In this document: piece after piece, positions 9,792-20,312 of the stretch
Layout: every line of letters begins with the position of its first letter
Position numbering within the stretch: the first letter of the stretch is position 1
From: Methylobacterium organophilum
GTDB taxonomy: Bacteria > Pseudomonadota > Alphaproteobacteria > Rhizobiales > Beijerinckiaceae
Direction: 5' to 3'
DNA: 64,000 nt
NCBI RefSeq assembly: GCF_022179465.1
Contig: NZ_BPQV01000010.1
Span: forward strand, 1-64,000
Notes under the pieces: model-generated
The model's input: only the letters and a program-made list of their open reading frames with translations
What the model was told of the DNA's origin: nothing
Databases searched by the model: none
Made by a program: the position numbers and the translations under genes

Positions 9792-10772
9792 ATGCTGACC
9801 TTGAGATCGACGCCCGACAATCCCGTACCGCCGGGCGGCACGCTGGTGCCGGTGCGGACGGCGGATGGCGTGTCGTTGCGGGCCGCGACCTGGCGGCCGA
9901 CCACCCGCACCATCAGGGGAACCGTCTGCCTGCTGCAGGGCCGAGCCGAGTTCATCGAGAAATACTACGAGACGATCGCCGATCTGCGCCGCCGCGGTTT
10001 CTGCGTGGTGGCCTTCGACTGGCGCGGCCAGGGGGAATCGGGCCGGCAGGTGCGCGACCCCCACAAGGGGCATGTCCGCCGCTTCTCCGATTTCCGGCGC
10101 GACCTGACGGCGATCGAGGAGGCGGTTCTGGTGCCGCTCATGCCCGAGCCGTATTTCTGCCTGGCCCATTCCATGGGGGGCGCCGTGGCCCTGACCGGCG
10201 CCCTGGAGGGCTGGCTCCCGTTCAAGCGGCTCGTCACCGTGGCGCCGATGCTGTCGATCCGGATGGTGCGCTGGCCGACGGTCGCCGCCGTGCTCTCCCG
10301 CGGGCTGCATCGCCTCGGCTTCGGCCGCTGCTACATCCCGCTCGGCGGCCCCACCTCGATCGCGACGAAACCCTTTGCCGGCAACCGCCTCTCGAGCGAT
10401 CCGAAGCGCTATGCCCGCAACGCCGCGGCGGCGGCGAGCGTCGGCGCGGGCGCGGTGGGCGACCCGACCATCGCCTGGCTGGCCTCGGCCTTCCGGGCCA
10501 TGCGGGTGCTGCGCGATCCCCGGGTGCCGCCGCGTATCACCCTGCCGGTGCTGGTGGTGGCGGCCGGCGCCGACCCGGTCTGCGGCACGCCGGTGACGGA
10601 GCGCTTCGCGAGCCGTCTCAAGGCCGGACATCTGATCGTGCTGCCGGGCGCCCGCCACGAGATCCTGACGGAATGCGACGCGATCCGCACCGATTTCTGG
10701 GCCGCCTTCGACGCCTTCATCCCCGGCAGCGAGGCCGCGGTGGAACGGCGGATGGAGCGGGTGGAGGCCTAA
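9792..10772 (+). CDS. Alpha/beta hydrolase, lysophospholipase-like
   Basis: 326 residues from ATG 9792; the frame is open from TTG 9723, but the added residues do not look structured. The fold shows the oxyanion region FDWRGQGESG (75-84), nucleophile Ser127 in AHSMGG, a late Asp in VVAAGADPVCG and a catalytic His in GARHEIL. This order matches the PldB/monoglyceride-lipase group, which cleaves acyl esters of lysophospholipids or glycerides. No signal peptide, so cytosolic or membrane-associated. Its stop is four bases from that of the convergent hisN-like gene. Confidence 0.85.
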   Translation: MLTLRSTPDNPVPPGGTLVPVRTADGVSLRAATWRPTTRTIRGTVCLLQGRAEFIEKYYETIADLRRRGFCVVAFDWRGQGESGRQVRDPHKGHVRRFSDFRRDLTAIEEAVLVPLMPEPYFCLAHSMGGAVALTGALEGWLPFKRLVTVAPMLSIRMVRWPTVAAVLSRGLHRLGFGRCYIPLGGPTSIATKPFAGNRLSSDPKRYARNAAAAASVGAGAVGDPTIAWLASAFRAMRVLRDPRVPPRITLPVLVVAAGADPVCGTPVTERFASRLKAGHLIVLPGARHEILTECDAIRTDFWAAFDAFIPGSEAAVERRMERVEA

Positions 10773-10776
10773 GGCC

Positions 10777-11574
10777 TCACGCCCTGCCGTTGAGCCGCGC
10801 CAGGGCCGCCTCGTGCAGGCGGCGGTTGCCGGCGGCGACGATGCGGCCGCCTCCCGTCGCCGGGCTGCCGTCCCAGGCGGTGACGACGCCGCCGGCGCCT
10901 TCCACGATCGGGATCAGGGCGACGATGTCGTAGGGCTTCAGCCCGGCCTCGACCACGAGGTCGATCTGGCCGGCGGCGAGCATGCAATAGGCGTAGCAAT
11001 CGGCGCCGTAGCGCGACAGCCGCACTGCGTCCTCGACCGCGCGGAAGCCCTCCCGCTCCTCGCCCTCCGCGAAGAGCCGGGGATCGGTCGTCGCCAGGAT
11101 CGCGTCCGCGAGGCGCTCGGTGATCCGGGCCTGCAAACGGCGCTCCCCCTTGGGCGTGCGCACGCTGGCGGTCCGGCCGTCGCCGGTGAAGCGCTCCTGG
11201 AGATAGGGCTGGTGCATCATGCCACGCACGGCGGCGCCGTGATGGGTGAGCCCGATCAGGGTGCCCCAGGTCGGCAGCCCCGCGATGAAGGCACGGGTGC
11301 CGTCGATCGGGTCGAGCACCCAGACGCATTCCGCATCGGTGTTCTGGGCGCCGAACTCCTCGCCGAGGATGCCGTGGGTCGGGAAATGCGCGCGGATCAT
11401 GTTGCGCATCACCGTCTCGGCGGCGCGGTCGGCCTCCGTGACCGGATCGAACGCGCCGGCCGAGCCCCGCGCCTTGTCGTCCATGCCGAAATGGCCGCGG
11501 AAGAAGGGCAGGATCGCTGCCCCGGACTGGGTCGCGAGATCCTCAACGAACCGGGCGAGATCGACGACGCTCAT
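10777..11574 (-). CDS. hisN: Histidinol-phosphatase HisN (inositol monophosphatase superfamily)
   Basis: 265 residues from ATG 11574. The metal-binding phosphatase motifs are intact: PVTEAD (45-50), GEEFG with Glu72/Glu73, and DPIDGTRAF with Asp88 and Asp91; the C-terminal motif appears as VVEAGLKPYDIVALIPIVEGAGG. The sequence TRAFIAGLPTWGTLIGL after the DPIDGT motif is characteristic of HisN-type rather than SuhB-type members. HisN dephosphorylates histidinol phosphate in histidine synthesis. Other histidine genes are not adjacent, so a different sugar phosphate cannot be ruled out. Confidence 0.82.
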   Translation of the reverse strand: MSVVDLARFVEDLATQSGAAILPFFRGHFGMDDKARGSAGAFDPVTEADRAAETVMRNMIRAHFPTHGILGEEFGAQNTDAECVWVLDPIDGTRAFIAGLPTWGTLIGLTHHGAAVRGMMHQPYLQERFTGDGRTASVRTPKGERRLQARITERLADAILATTDPRLFAEGEEREGFRAVEDAVRLSRYGADCYAYCMLAAGQIDLVVEAGLKPYDIVALIPIVEGAGGVVTAWDGSPATGGGRIVAAGNRRLHEAALARLNGRA

Positions 11575-11672
11575 CGGATGGTCCCTGTCGCTTGACGGCG
11601 GCAGGAACGAAGGCTCCGCGGAAGCGCTCCCGTCAACCCGGCGGGGGTGACATTCGGCCCGCCGCGACCGGA

Positions 11673-13688
11673 TCAGGCCGGCTCGGGAAGCGCTTGGCGC
11701 GGCGGTGTCGCCTCGACCGAGAGCGGGCCGGCTTCCGTGTCCGGTCCGACCGCCGAGCGGGTCGCCGCCAGCACGACCTCGATCGTGTCGCGCAGGGAGA
11801 CCGTGTGCTCGTCCGCGCCGATCTCCCGGCGCCGGACCGAGTCGGACAGGATCGGATCGTCGAGCCGCCACAGGCCGACCGCGACCGGCACGCCGGGGAC
11901 CCTCTGCTTCAGCCGGGCGACGAGGCGGCGGATATGGGTCGGCTCGCCGCTGATCGCGAGCGAGACCACGCAGATCATCTTCACCGGGCCCGGCTCCCAA
12001 TGGGCGATGTTGGCCCGCGCCACCTCGGCGAAGGGCACGATGCGGGTGCCGAAGCCGTGCTTGCGGAGGAGCTGCGCGACGATCGCCGTGCCCGGCTCGT
12101 CGAGGAAGCCGCGGCCGGCGACGCAGACCACCGCCCCGTCCCGGCGCCATTCCTCCGGCAGCGCCTCCGGATCGTTCTCGACCACCGGCTCGCCGTCACA
12201 GGAGGTTTCGCCGACGCTGCCGATGACGAGCCGGCGCGCGACGCCGGCGGGGGTGTTGGGCGCCCCGTCCGGCCGGTCCTCCAGATCCTCGATCAGGGCG
12301 GTGATGGAGGCGCGGATGTCGGCTTTCTGGTCGGGGGTCAGCACGCCGCGGGCGGCGTCCCGTGCGGCGAGTTCGAGCCCCTTCAGCACGACCTCGTCGT
12401 AATAGGCCGAGAGCGAGCATTCCCGCAGGATCAGCTCGGCATGTTCCTGCGCCTCCTCCGGGTCGTCGGCGAGCATGCGCTGGTAGAAGTTCTCCACCGG
12501 GGTCAGGGCCGGCCGGTCGCTGAACAGCACGTCGAGGAATTCGAGCCGGTCGACATGGCGGCCGAGCACGACGAGGCAGACGGTGAGCGGCGTCGAGAGC
12601 AGGAGGCCGACCGGTCCCCAGAGCCAGGTCCAGAACAGGGCCGAGATCAGCACCGCGAAGGGCGAGAGCCCGGTCGAGTGCCCGTAGACCAGGGGCTCGA
12701 TGATCTGCCCGACCACGGGCTCGATCACCGCGAACAGGATGAGCGTGGCGATGACCATGCTCCAGCCGGGATCGACGGCGGCGGCGAGCGCGAGCGGCAG
12801 GATCGCGGAGAGGAAGGCGCCGATATACGGCACGAAACGCATGACCGCGGAGAAGATGCCCCAGAGCACCGGGTTCGGCACACCGATGAACCAGAGCCCG
12901 ACGCAGATCACCACGCCGAAGGCCGTGTTGAGGGCGAGCTGGCCGAGGAAGTAGCGGGACAGGCGCCGGGCCGCGTCGTCCATGGCCACGGTGGTGCGGT
13001 GCAGGTCGCTCGACCCGGCCAGCCGGATCAGCCGGTCGCGCAGGTCTTCCCGCTGCATCAGGATGAAGAGCAGCACCACGATCACGATGCCCGAGGTCGC
13101 CACCGGCTGCACCACCGGCGCGAGCACGGTGTTGGCGAGCTCGAAGGCGCTCGGCGGCCGGTCCTTCATCTCGACGAGGACGGGCTTGGGCGGCGGATTC
13201 GCGGCATCGCTGGGCTTCGGGGCGGGCTTCTGCTCCTTGTTCTCCTCGGGGCCCTGGTGGATCGCCCGGTTGATGTTGGCGATGTAGTCCATGGCGTGGC
13301 CGAGACTGCCCTGGCGCAGATTCTCGATCTTCCGCTCGATCGTGTGCTGGTAGCGCGGCACGTCCCGCACGAGATCGGCCACCTGCACCCCGATCACGGT
13401 GGTGAGGGCGGCGATGATGCCGGTGGCCAGGATCACCGAGGCGATCACCGAGAGCAGCCGGCCGAGCTTCGCCTTGCGCAGCAGGTTCACCAGCGGCCCG
13501 AGCACGAAGGACAGGAGCACCGCGATGGCGATGGGGATCAGGACTTCCCGGCCGAGATAGAGCCCGGCGACGATCAGGGCTCCCACGATCAGCGAGGAGG
13601 CGAGCGGCCCCTTCGGCGTCTCGGCGGCCGGAATGCGGGTGGCACGGGGCGGAACGACGAGACCTTCTGCGCGGGGATTGGGCTTCAT
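11673..13688 (-). CDS. AI-2E/PerM-family transporter with long soluble C-terminus
   Basis: About 671 residues from ATG 13688 (GTG 13709 adds seven). The first 400 residues hold some eight membrane segments and the AI-2E family region (former UPF0118), with the typical EPVVGQIIEPLVYG and STPLTVCLVVLGRH stretches. Family members include TqsA, reported to export autoinducer-2, and Na+/H+ antiporters; substrate here unknown. Unlike the usual 350-residue protein, about 270 hydrophilic residues follow, containing alternating strand/helix segments (VVCVAGRGFLDEPGTAIVAQ, PVKMICVVSLAISGEPTHIR) that suggest a Rossmann-like sensor domain. It lies between the hisN-like gene and pxpA. Confidence 0.82.
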   Translation of the reverse strand: MKPNPRAEGLVVPPRATRIPAAETPKGPLASSLIVGALIVAGLYLGREVLIPIAIAVLLSFVLGPLVNLLRKAKLGRLLSVIASVILATGIIAALTTVIGVQVADLVRDVPRYQHTIERKIENLRQGSLGHAMDYIANINRAIHQGPEENKEQKPAPKPSDAANPPPKPVLVEMKDRPPSAFELANTVLAPVVQPVATSGIVIVVLLFILMQREDLRDRLIRLAGSSDLHRTTVAMDDAARRLSRYFLGQLALNTAFGVVICVGLWFIGVPNPVLWGIFSAVMRFVPYIGAFLSAILPLALAAAVDPGWSMVIATLILFAVIEPVVGQIIEPLVYGHSTGLSPFAVLISALFWTWLWGPVGLLLSTPLTVCLVVLGRHVDRLEFLDVLFSDRPALTPVENFYQRMLADDPEEAQEHAELILRECSLSAYYDEVVLKGLELAARDAARGVLTPDQKADIRASITALIEDLEDRPDGAPNTPAGVARRLVIGSVGETSCDGEPVVENDPEALPEEWRRDGAVVCVAGRGFLDEPGTAIVAQLLRKHGFGTRIVPFAEVARANIAHWEPGPVKMICVVSLAISGEPTHIRRLVARLKQRVPGVPVAVGLWRLDDPILSDSVRRREIGADEHTVSLRDTIEVVLAATRSAVGPDTEAGPLSVEATPPRQALPEPA

Positions 13689-13808
13689 GGGGGCGGCTAC
13701 TCTCGACACGTCGTCCGGAACGGCTCCGCTTGGGCGCCGTTCGGTCGGGAAACCCCCAACCGCGCCAAAACGATCCCAGCCTGTATTCGTGATGCGAAAG
13801 CGTCCGGC

Positions 13809-14579
13809 TCAGGCGCCGCAGCAGGCTTCGACCGCGATTCCGGCCCGTTCCAGGCCCGCGCGCACCGCCCTCGCCGCAGCGAGGGCGCCGGGCGTGTCGC
13901 CATGCACGCAGACCGTGTCGATTCCGACCGGGAGCAGCTGGCCCGAGGCGGTGAGGACGCCGCCCTCCTCCACCATGCGCAGGACGCGGGCGGCGATCGC
14001 TTCGGCGTCATGGATGACGGCGCCGGGCGTCCCGCGGGGAGCGAGCTGGCCGTCCTCGGCATAGGCGCGGTCGGCGTAGATCTCGCGCAGGCTGCGCAGG
14101 CCGGCCGACTCGGCCGCGCGCTCGGCGGCCAGGCCCGGCATCACCATGAGGGCGAGGCCGCGATCGACGCCGGCCACGGCCCGGGCGACGGCCTCGGCGA
14201 TCTCCGGCTCCGCGTTGGCGAGATTGGCCAGGGCGCCATGCGCCTTCACGTAGCTGACCCGGTGGCCGGCCAGCGCGGCGCAGGCCTGCATCGCCCCGAT
14301 CTGATAGGCGACGTCCCGCTCGATCTCCCGCACCGGCTGGCGGATGACCCGGCGCCCGAAGCCGCGCAGATCGTGGAAGCCGGGATGCGCGCCGATGGCC
14401 ACGCCCCGCGCCTTCGCGGCGGCGGCGGTCTCGACCATGATGGTGGGATCGCCGGCATGGAAGCCGCAGGCGATGCTGGCGGAGGTGACGACATCGAGGA
14501 GCGCCTCGTCCTCGCCGAGGCGCCAGGGGCCGTAGCCCTCGCCGAGGTCGGCGTTGAGGTCGATGCGGGCCGTGCTCAT
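13809..14579 (-). CDS. pxpA: 5-oxoprolinase subunit A (LamB/YcsF family)
   Basis: 256 residues from ATG 14579, the usual length. The family start IDLNADLGEGYG, the IACGFHAGDP block, the GAHPGFHDLRGFGRR block and the late VCVHGDTPGA are all present. PxpA works with PxpB and PxpC to hydrolyse 5-oxoproline to glutamate using ATP; those partners are not in this window. The start overlaps the stop of the upstream XRE regulator by 4 bases, so the two are probably translated together. Confidence 0.92.
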   Translation of the reverse strand: MSTARIDLNADLGEGYGPWRLGEDEALLDVVTSASIACGFHAGDPTIMVETAAAAKARGVAIGAHPGFHDLRGFGRRVIRQPVREIERDVAYQIGAMQACAALAGHRVSYVKAHGALANLANAEPEIAEAVARAVAGVDRGLALMVMPGLAAERAAESAGLRSLREIYADRAYAEDGQLAPRGTPGAVIHDAEAIAARVLRMVEEGGVLTASGQLLPVGIDTVCVHGDTPGALAAARAVRAGLERAGIAVEACCGA

Positions 14580-14893
14580 CGCTTCGCCCGCATGGATCTC
14601 GACGCCTCCTCCTCCGCCTCCGAATCGTCCGTCGCCTCCGTCTCGTCTCGGGGCTTGCCGCGCATCAGGACACCGTAGCCCTCGTCCGCGTCGCCGATGA
14701 AGCGGATCCCCTCCCCTTCGAGCACCTTCCGAATCGAGGCCAGCGTCCTCTGGCGGGGCATCACCTGATCGCTCTCGATCATGTTGAGGGTGACGACGGA
14801 GACCGCGGCGCGACTCGCCAACACGCCCTGCGTCCATTTCAGGAGGCCGCGGCCGGCGCGGATCTGCGCGGAGGTAATGGTCGGTGTGGTCAT
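14576..14893 (-). CDS. XRE-family transcriptional regulator
   Basis: 105 residues. A single helix-turn-helix domain covers about residues 7-65 (SAQIRAGRGLLKWTQGVLAS, then TLNMIESDQVMPRQRTLASI), followed by an acidic linker and a basic tail. Its short form resembles regulators found in many Alphaproteobacteria. Because it precedes and overlaps pxpA, local control of that operon is a reasonable inference. No ligand domain is seen. Confidence 0.8.
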   Translation of the reverse strand: MTTPTITSAQIRAGRGLLKWTQGVLASRAAVSVVTLNMIESDQVMPRQRTLASIRKVLEGEGIRFIGDADEGYGVLMRGKPRDETEATDDSEAEEEASRSMRAKR

Positions 14894-15221
14894 GGGCGGG
14901 ACATGGTCGAAACTGAAAGAATTTTCAAGTTTCGGGTTGAGGTGGCGCCAGGCTCGGCCTTATCCACCCCCTCATCGCGACGCCGCACCTCCTGGAAGCG
15001 GACGGCGTCGCTCCACCGGCGCGGGCCGGTTGGCACTCGGTTATCAACGGCCAGCGAAGCCCCGAGCGCAAATTTATGACACGCCCGCGTCTCCCCTCGG
15101 CCCCGTTCGGACGGAGCATGGCATGAATCAGCACGACCTCAGCGTCGCGGCATTCGCCCGTCCGGAAGCGGATTGGCTTTGGCCAGAGGGTCGAGTTCGC
15201 GGCATGCGTCGCGCGGGCCGC
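14894..15221. other. Intergenic stretch without a recognised gene
   Basis: 328 bases between the XRE regulator (minus) and the Y-RNA-like element (plus). It should contain the XRE promoter in its first part, where there is an AT-richer patch (about 14905-14935). A short frame starting ATGAATCAGCAC at 15123 runs into the RNA region and matches nothing known. If the upstream part of the rsr gene once lay here it is no longer recognisable. Confidence 0.5.
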
Positions 15222-15306
15222 TGACGAACGGTTCTCTTTGGGTAGAGGAGCCCTCGGGCTCCGGGGTTCGATCCCCCACGGCTCGCGAGAGCCGCTCCGT
15301 TCGTCG
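15222..15306 (+). ncRNA. Y-RNA-like (YrlA-type) tRNA-mimicking RNA
   Basis: The ends pair in a long stem: GACGAACGG (15223-15231) with CCGTTCGTC (15297-15305), plus a U-G pair outside. Inside lie four small hairpins. A D-arm-like one has CTCT/AGAG (15234-15237, 15244-15247) around a loop with GGGT. A short anticodon-like one is GAGCC/GGCTC (15248-15261). A T-arm-like one is GGGG-TTCGATC-CCCC (15263-15277) with the invariant T-loop bases. The last is a CGGCTC/GAGCCG stem closed by a GCGA tetraloop (15279-15294). Bacterial Y RNAs, partners of Ro60-type proteins, have exactly this design of paired ends plus a tRNA-like module. It lies 23 bases before an rsr fragment on the same strand, which strongly supports the call. 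The anticodon arm is too short for a normal tRNA. Confidence 0.65.
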
Positions 15307-15328
15307 TCCCATGTCCGCGCGGTCGTAA

Positions 15329-15878
15329 GAGCCCACGGGCCGGCGGATCGTCCTCGCGCTCGACGTGCCGGGCTCGGTGGCGACCGGCTCGATTGCCGAG
15401 AGCGGGCTGACCCCGCGGGAGGCGGCCGCTGCCATGGCGCTCGTCACCGCGGCCACCGAGGAGCACTGGCAGGTCGTCGGCTTCACCGCCGTGGGCCGCC
15501 GCTCCTGGAGCCAGGGCGCGGCGCTCACCCCGCTGCCGATCGGACCGTCGATGCGGCTCGACCAGGCGGTGGAGGCGACCGCGAACCTGCCCTTCGGCAG
15601 GACGGATTGCTCGCTGCCGATGGGTGGGCGCTGGAGCACGGCGTCAAGGCCGATGCGTTCGTGGTCTACACGGACTCGGAGACCTGGGCGGGCCCCGTGC
15701 ATCCGGTGCAGGCGCTGCGGACGTACCGGGAGAAGACCGCATCGCCGCGAAGCTCGTGGTCGTGGGGCTCGTCTCCAATGGCTTCAGCATCGCCGATCCG
15801 GAGGATCCCGGCATGCTCGACGTGGTCGGCTTCGACACGGCGGCGCCGGCGCTGATCGCGGATTTCATCCGCGGTTGA
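15329..15878 (+). pseudogene. rsr: Remnant of rsr (Ro60/TROVE protein), C-terminal vWA part
   Basis: Three consecutive reading frames join into a continuous match to the C-terminal von Willebrand A-like domain of bacterial Ro60 (Rsr) proteins. Frame one, from 15329 to about 15622, includes [26 protein letters not shown] and [12 protein letters not shown]. Frame two, about 15625-15738, includes [20 protein letters not shown]. Frame three, about 15740 to the TGA at 15876, includes [16 protein letters not shown] and [18 protein letters not shown]. Each junction fits a single-base deletion. The metal-site motif DxSGS reads DVPGSV, a stop lies at 15326, and the whole RNA-binding TROVE ring is absent. 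It cannot make a working Rsr. The intact protein would bind Y RNA and act in RNA decay and stress survival. Confidence 0.85.
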
Positions 15879-15891
15879 ATGACGAGAACGG

Positions 15892-15923
15892 ACGGCGCCG
15901 GGTGAGAACCCCGGCGCCGTTTT
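15892..15923 (+). terminator. Intrinsic terminator after the rsr remnant
   Basis: A perfect 11-bp stem (15892-15902 with 15910-15920, loop of 7) is followed by TTTTC. It lies 13 bases past the remnant's stop on the same strand and is still intact, so it could end a transcript started at the Y-RNA-like element. Confidence 0.8.
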
Positions 15924-15972
15924 CATGCGTCCGTACGAGAGGCATCTCGCCGCTCCGGACGCGCCGGGGCTT

Positions 15973-17280
15973 CTAGACCAGAATCGGCAGGGCCTCCTGG
16001 TCCTCCATCCCGAAGACGCGCCGGTAGCGCTCGATCTCGGCGGCCGGGCCCTGGGCCTTGGTGGGGTTGTCGGAGATCTTGACCGTGGGGCGGCCGTCGG
16101 CCTCGATCACCTTGCAGACGATGGAGATCGGGTCCAGCCGTCCGTCCGGCACCAGGCCGCGGAAGTCGTTGGTGAGCAGGGTGCCCCAGCCGTAGCCGAG
16201 GCGCATGCGCCCGTGGAAATGGGCGTGGATCCGCTCGATGCCCTCGATGTCGAGGCCGTCCGAGAAGATCGCGAGCTTGCCCGCCGGGTCGCAGCCGCGG
16301 GCGCGCCAGAAGGCCATGGCCTCCTCGCCCCCGGCGATCGGCTCCTTCGAATCGATGCGGATGCCGGTCCAGGCGGTAAGCCAGTCGGGGGCGTTGGCGA
16401 GGAAGCCGCTGGTGCCGTAGGTGTCCGGCAGCGCCACCAGGAGGTTGCCTGCGTAGTCCTGCTGCCAGTCGGCCAGCACGGCGTAGGGTGCGCGGGCGAG
16501 CGCCGCGTCGTCATCGCCTGCGAGCGCCGCATAGACCATCGGCAGCTCGTGGGCGTTGGTGCCCACCGCCTCGACCTCGCGGCGCTGGGCGATGAGGCAG
16601 TTGGAGGTGCCGAGGAATTTCGCGCCGAGGCCCTCGTTCATGGCCTGCACGCACCAGTCCTGCCACAGGAAGCCGTGGCGCCGCCGCGTGCCGAAATCCG
16701 CGATGGACAGGTCCGGCAGCCGGCGCAGGCGCTCGATCTTCTCCCAGACCCGGGTCATGGCCCTCGCATAGAGCACCTGCAGCTCGAAGCGGCCCATGTC
16801 GCGCAGGGTGGCACGGGAGCGCAGCTCGTTGAGGATGGCGAGGGCCGGCACCTCCCACATCGTGGTCTCGAGCCAGCGGCCGTGGAAGGTGAGGACGTAT
16901 TGCCCGTTCCGCCGCGTCAGCTCGTAATCCGGCAGCTGGAAGGTCTCGAACCAGGCGACGAACTCCGCCGAGAACATCTGGCGCTTGCCGTAGAAGCTGT
17001 TGCCGCGCAGCCAGGTCGCCTCGCCGCGGCTGAGCCGGAGGGTGCGGGCGTGGTCGAGCTGCTCGCGCAGCTGGCCCTCCTCGATCTCGTCGGCGATCCG
17101 GATCCGGCTGGTGCGGTTCTGGATGCCGAAGGTGACCGCGACCTCGGCATGCCGGCGCAGGATCGTCTGCGCCATCAGGAGCTTGTAGAAATCGGTGTCG
17201 AGGAGCGACCGCACGATCGGGTCGATGCGGAAATTGTGGTTGTAGACCCGCGTCGCGATGTCGAGCATCGATGCCGTCAC
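15973..17280 (-). CDS. pncB: Nicotinate phosphoribosyltransferase
   Basis: 435 residues. Makes nicotinate mononucleotide from nicotinate and PRPP in the NAD salvage (Preiss-Handler) route, cytosolic. Family blocks are clear: [19 protein letters not shown] near residue 25, [14 protein letters not shown] and [24 protein letters not shown] (about 205-245), and the PRPP-binding [13 protein letters not shown] followed by [11 protein letters not shown] (about 337-372). The start at 17280 ([15 protein letters not shown]) has a second ATG four codons on; either is possible. Monocistronic by spacing. Confidence 0.96.
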   Translation of the reverse strand: MTASMLDIATRVYNHNFRIDPIVRSLLDTDFYKLLMAQTILRRHAEVAVTFGIQNRTSRIRIADEIEEGQLREQLDHARTLRLSRGEATWLRGNSFYGKRQMFSAEFVAWFETFQLPDYELTRRNGQYVLTFHGRWLETTMWEVPALAILNELRSRATLRDMGRFELQVLYARAMTRVWEKIERLRRLPDLSIADFGTRRRHGFLWQDWCVQAMNEGLGAKFLGTSNCLIAQRREVEAVGTNAHELPMVYAALAGDDDAALARAPYAVLADWQQDYAGNLLVALPDTYGTSGFLANAPDWLTAWTGIRIDSKEPIAGGEEAMAFWRARGCDPAGKLAIFSDGLDIEGIERIHAHFHGRMRLGYGWGTLLTNDFRGLVPDGRLDPISIVCKVIEADGRPTVKISDNPTKAQGPAAEIERYRRVFGMEDQEALPILV

Positions 17281-17379
17281 GCCTCCCTCGGGCGCAGGGC
17301 CCTTCGGCGGCAGAGGCTCACGCGCCGCCCGCCCCTGTCAACCTTGGCGCTTACCCGCCGCCGCGGGCCCGGGGCGCCC

Positions 17380-17991
17380 TCAGCGCAGGGCTGCGGCGGC
17401 CGCGGCGGCCCGGCGGATCGCCTGGGCGTCGGGCGTGCCGGCCGGCACCACCCAGCTGCCGCCGACGCAGAGCACGGAGGGATGCGCGAGCCAGTCCGGC
17501 GCGGTGGCCTCGGTGATGCCGCCGGTCGGGCAGAAGCGGACGGCGCCGAACACGGCGGCGAGCGCCTTGAGCGCCTTGAGGCCCCCGGAGGCTTCCGCCG
17601 GGAAGAACTTGAAGCGGTCGAGCCCGTGGTCGAGGCCGCGCATGATGTCGGCGGCGTTGGCCACGCCCGGCAGGTAGGGCACGCCGCTGCGCTTGGCGGC
17701 ATCGGTCAGCGGATCGGTCAGGCCGGGGCTGACGATGTACTGGGCGCCGGCCGAGAGGGCCGCGTCGAGATCCTTCGGATTGAGCACGGTGCCGGCGCCG
17801 ACCACCGCGCCCTCAACCTTGGACATCTCGCGGATGACGTCGAGGGCGGCCGGCGTGCGCAGGGTCACCTCCAGGGCGGTGAGGCCGCCGCCGACCAGCG
17901 CCTCGGCGATGGGGGCGGCATGGGCCACGTCGTCGATCACCAGGACCGGGATCACGGGAACGGAGCGCATCAGCGCGTCGATGGTGCTCAT
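17380..17991 (-). CDS. eda: KDPG/KHG aldolase (2-dehydro-3-deoxy-phosphogluconate aldolase)
   Basis: 203 residues from ATG 17991. Class I aldolase that splits KDPG into pyruvate and glyceraldehyde 3-phosphate, the last step of the Entner-Doudoroff pathway. Schiff-base Lys128 lies in RFKFFPAE, the catalytic Glu41 and Arg45 in LEVTLRT, and the phosphate loop in PTGGI. It follows edd on the same strand after about 70 bases and should be co-transcribed with it. The C-terminus is an Ala-rich run. Confidence 0.96.
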   Translation of the reverse strand: MSTIDALMRSVPVIPVLVIDDVAHAAPIAEALVGGGLTALEVTLRTPAALDVIREMSKVEGAVVGAGTVLNPKDLDAALSAGAQYIVSPGLTDPLTDAAKRSGVPYLPGVANAADIMRGLDHGLDRFKFFPAEASGGLKALKALAAVFGAVRFCPTGGITEATAPDWLAHPSVLCVGGSWVVPAGTPDAQAIRRAAAAAAALR

Positions 17992-18062
17992 GGCAATGTC
18001 CTCAGAGGCGGGCTCTCTCCCCCCTTCGGGGAGGAGCGTGACCGGGATGTGTCGTGGGCGCT

Positions 18063-19886
<1,824 letters not shown>

Positions 19887-20312
19887 GCGTGACGGCCTCG
19901 TTCGGATTCGGACGGCGCTGGCGCCCCGCAAGAACGGGGCCCGCCATGCAGCCTCTTAACATGGAGCGGTTCCAAAAGGGGATCCCGTCCGCCCGTGCGG
20001 GACCATCGGGCGCATGATATGGCGCGACCTCGACAAGCGCTCGTCCGCTCGCCATGTGGACGTCTCGCGAGCTTTCTGCAAACACAGATTGCAGATTCGA
20101 CGCATCTCTGAATGTATTTTCAGTAGAATCATCGCGCAATAAAAAGTGTATGCGCGATCGAGATTGTGCGTCTTCGATGGATGGGTATGACTTGGCCTCG
20201 CTGAAGCGTCGCCACTCCAGTCGTGAAGGCCCGGGCACCGGGCTTGCGGCGGAATAGCCAACCGCCGCCGCCGAAAGGCTGAGCAGGCAGGCTGGGGAGG
20301 AGGTGAGTCCAT
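19887..20312. other. Intergenic region upstream of edd
   Basis: 426 bases without a supported gene. An AT-rich patch around 20080-20160, unlike its surroundings, fits a promoter for edd on the minus strand. From about 20225 on the plus strand the sequence turns Gly/Arg-codon-rich and ends in a purine-rich ribosome-binding-site-like GGAGGAGG (20296-20303) that precedes the tiny ORF at 20313. Confidence 0.5.

Noticed and set aside
11592-14678. Plus-strand open frame of 1028 codons
   Set aside because: It runs antisense to the AI-2E transporter and pxpA, both with clear family motifs; its translation has no domain and many His/Asp/Gly runs.
15222-15306. Ordinary tRNA gene
   Set aside because: T-loop and D-loop are good, but there is no 7-base anticodon loop, no 7-bp acceptor stem directly joining the arms, and no CCA or discriminator context.
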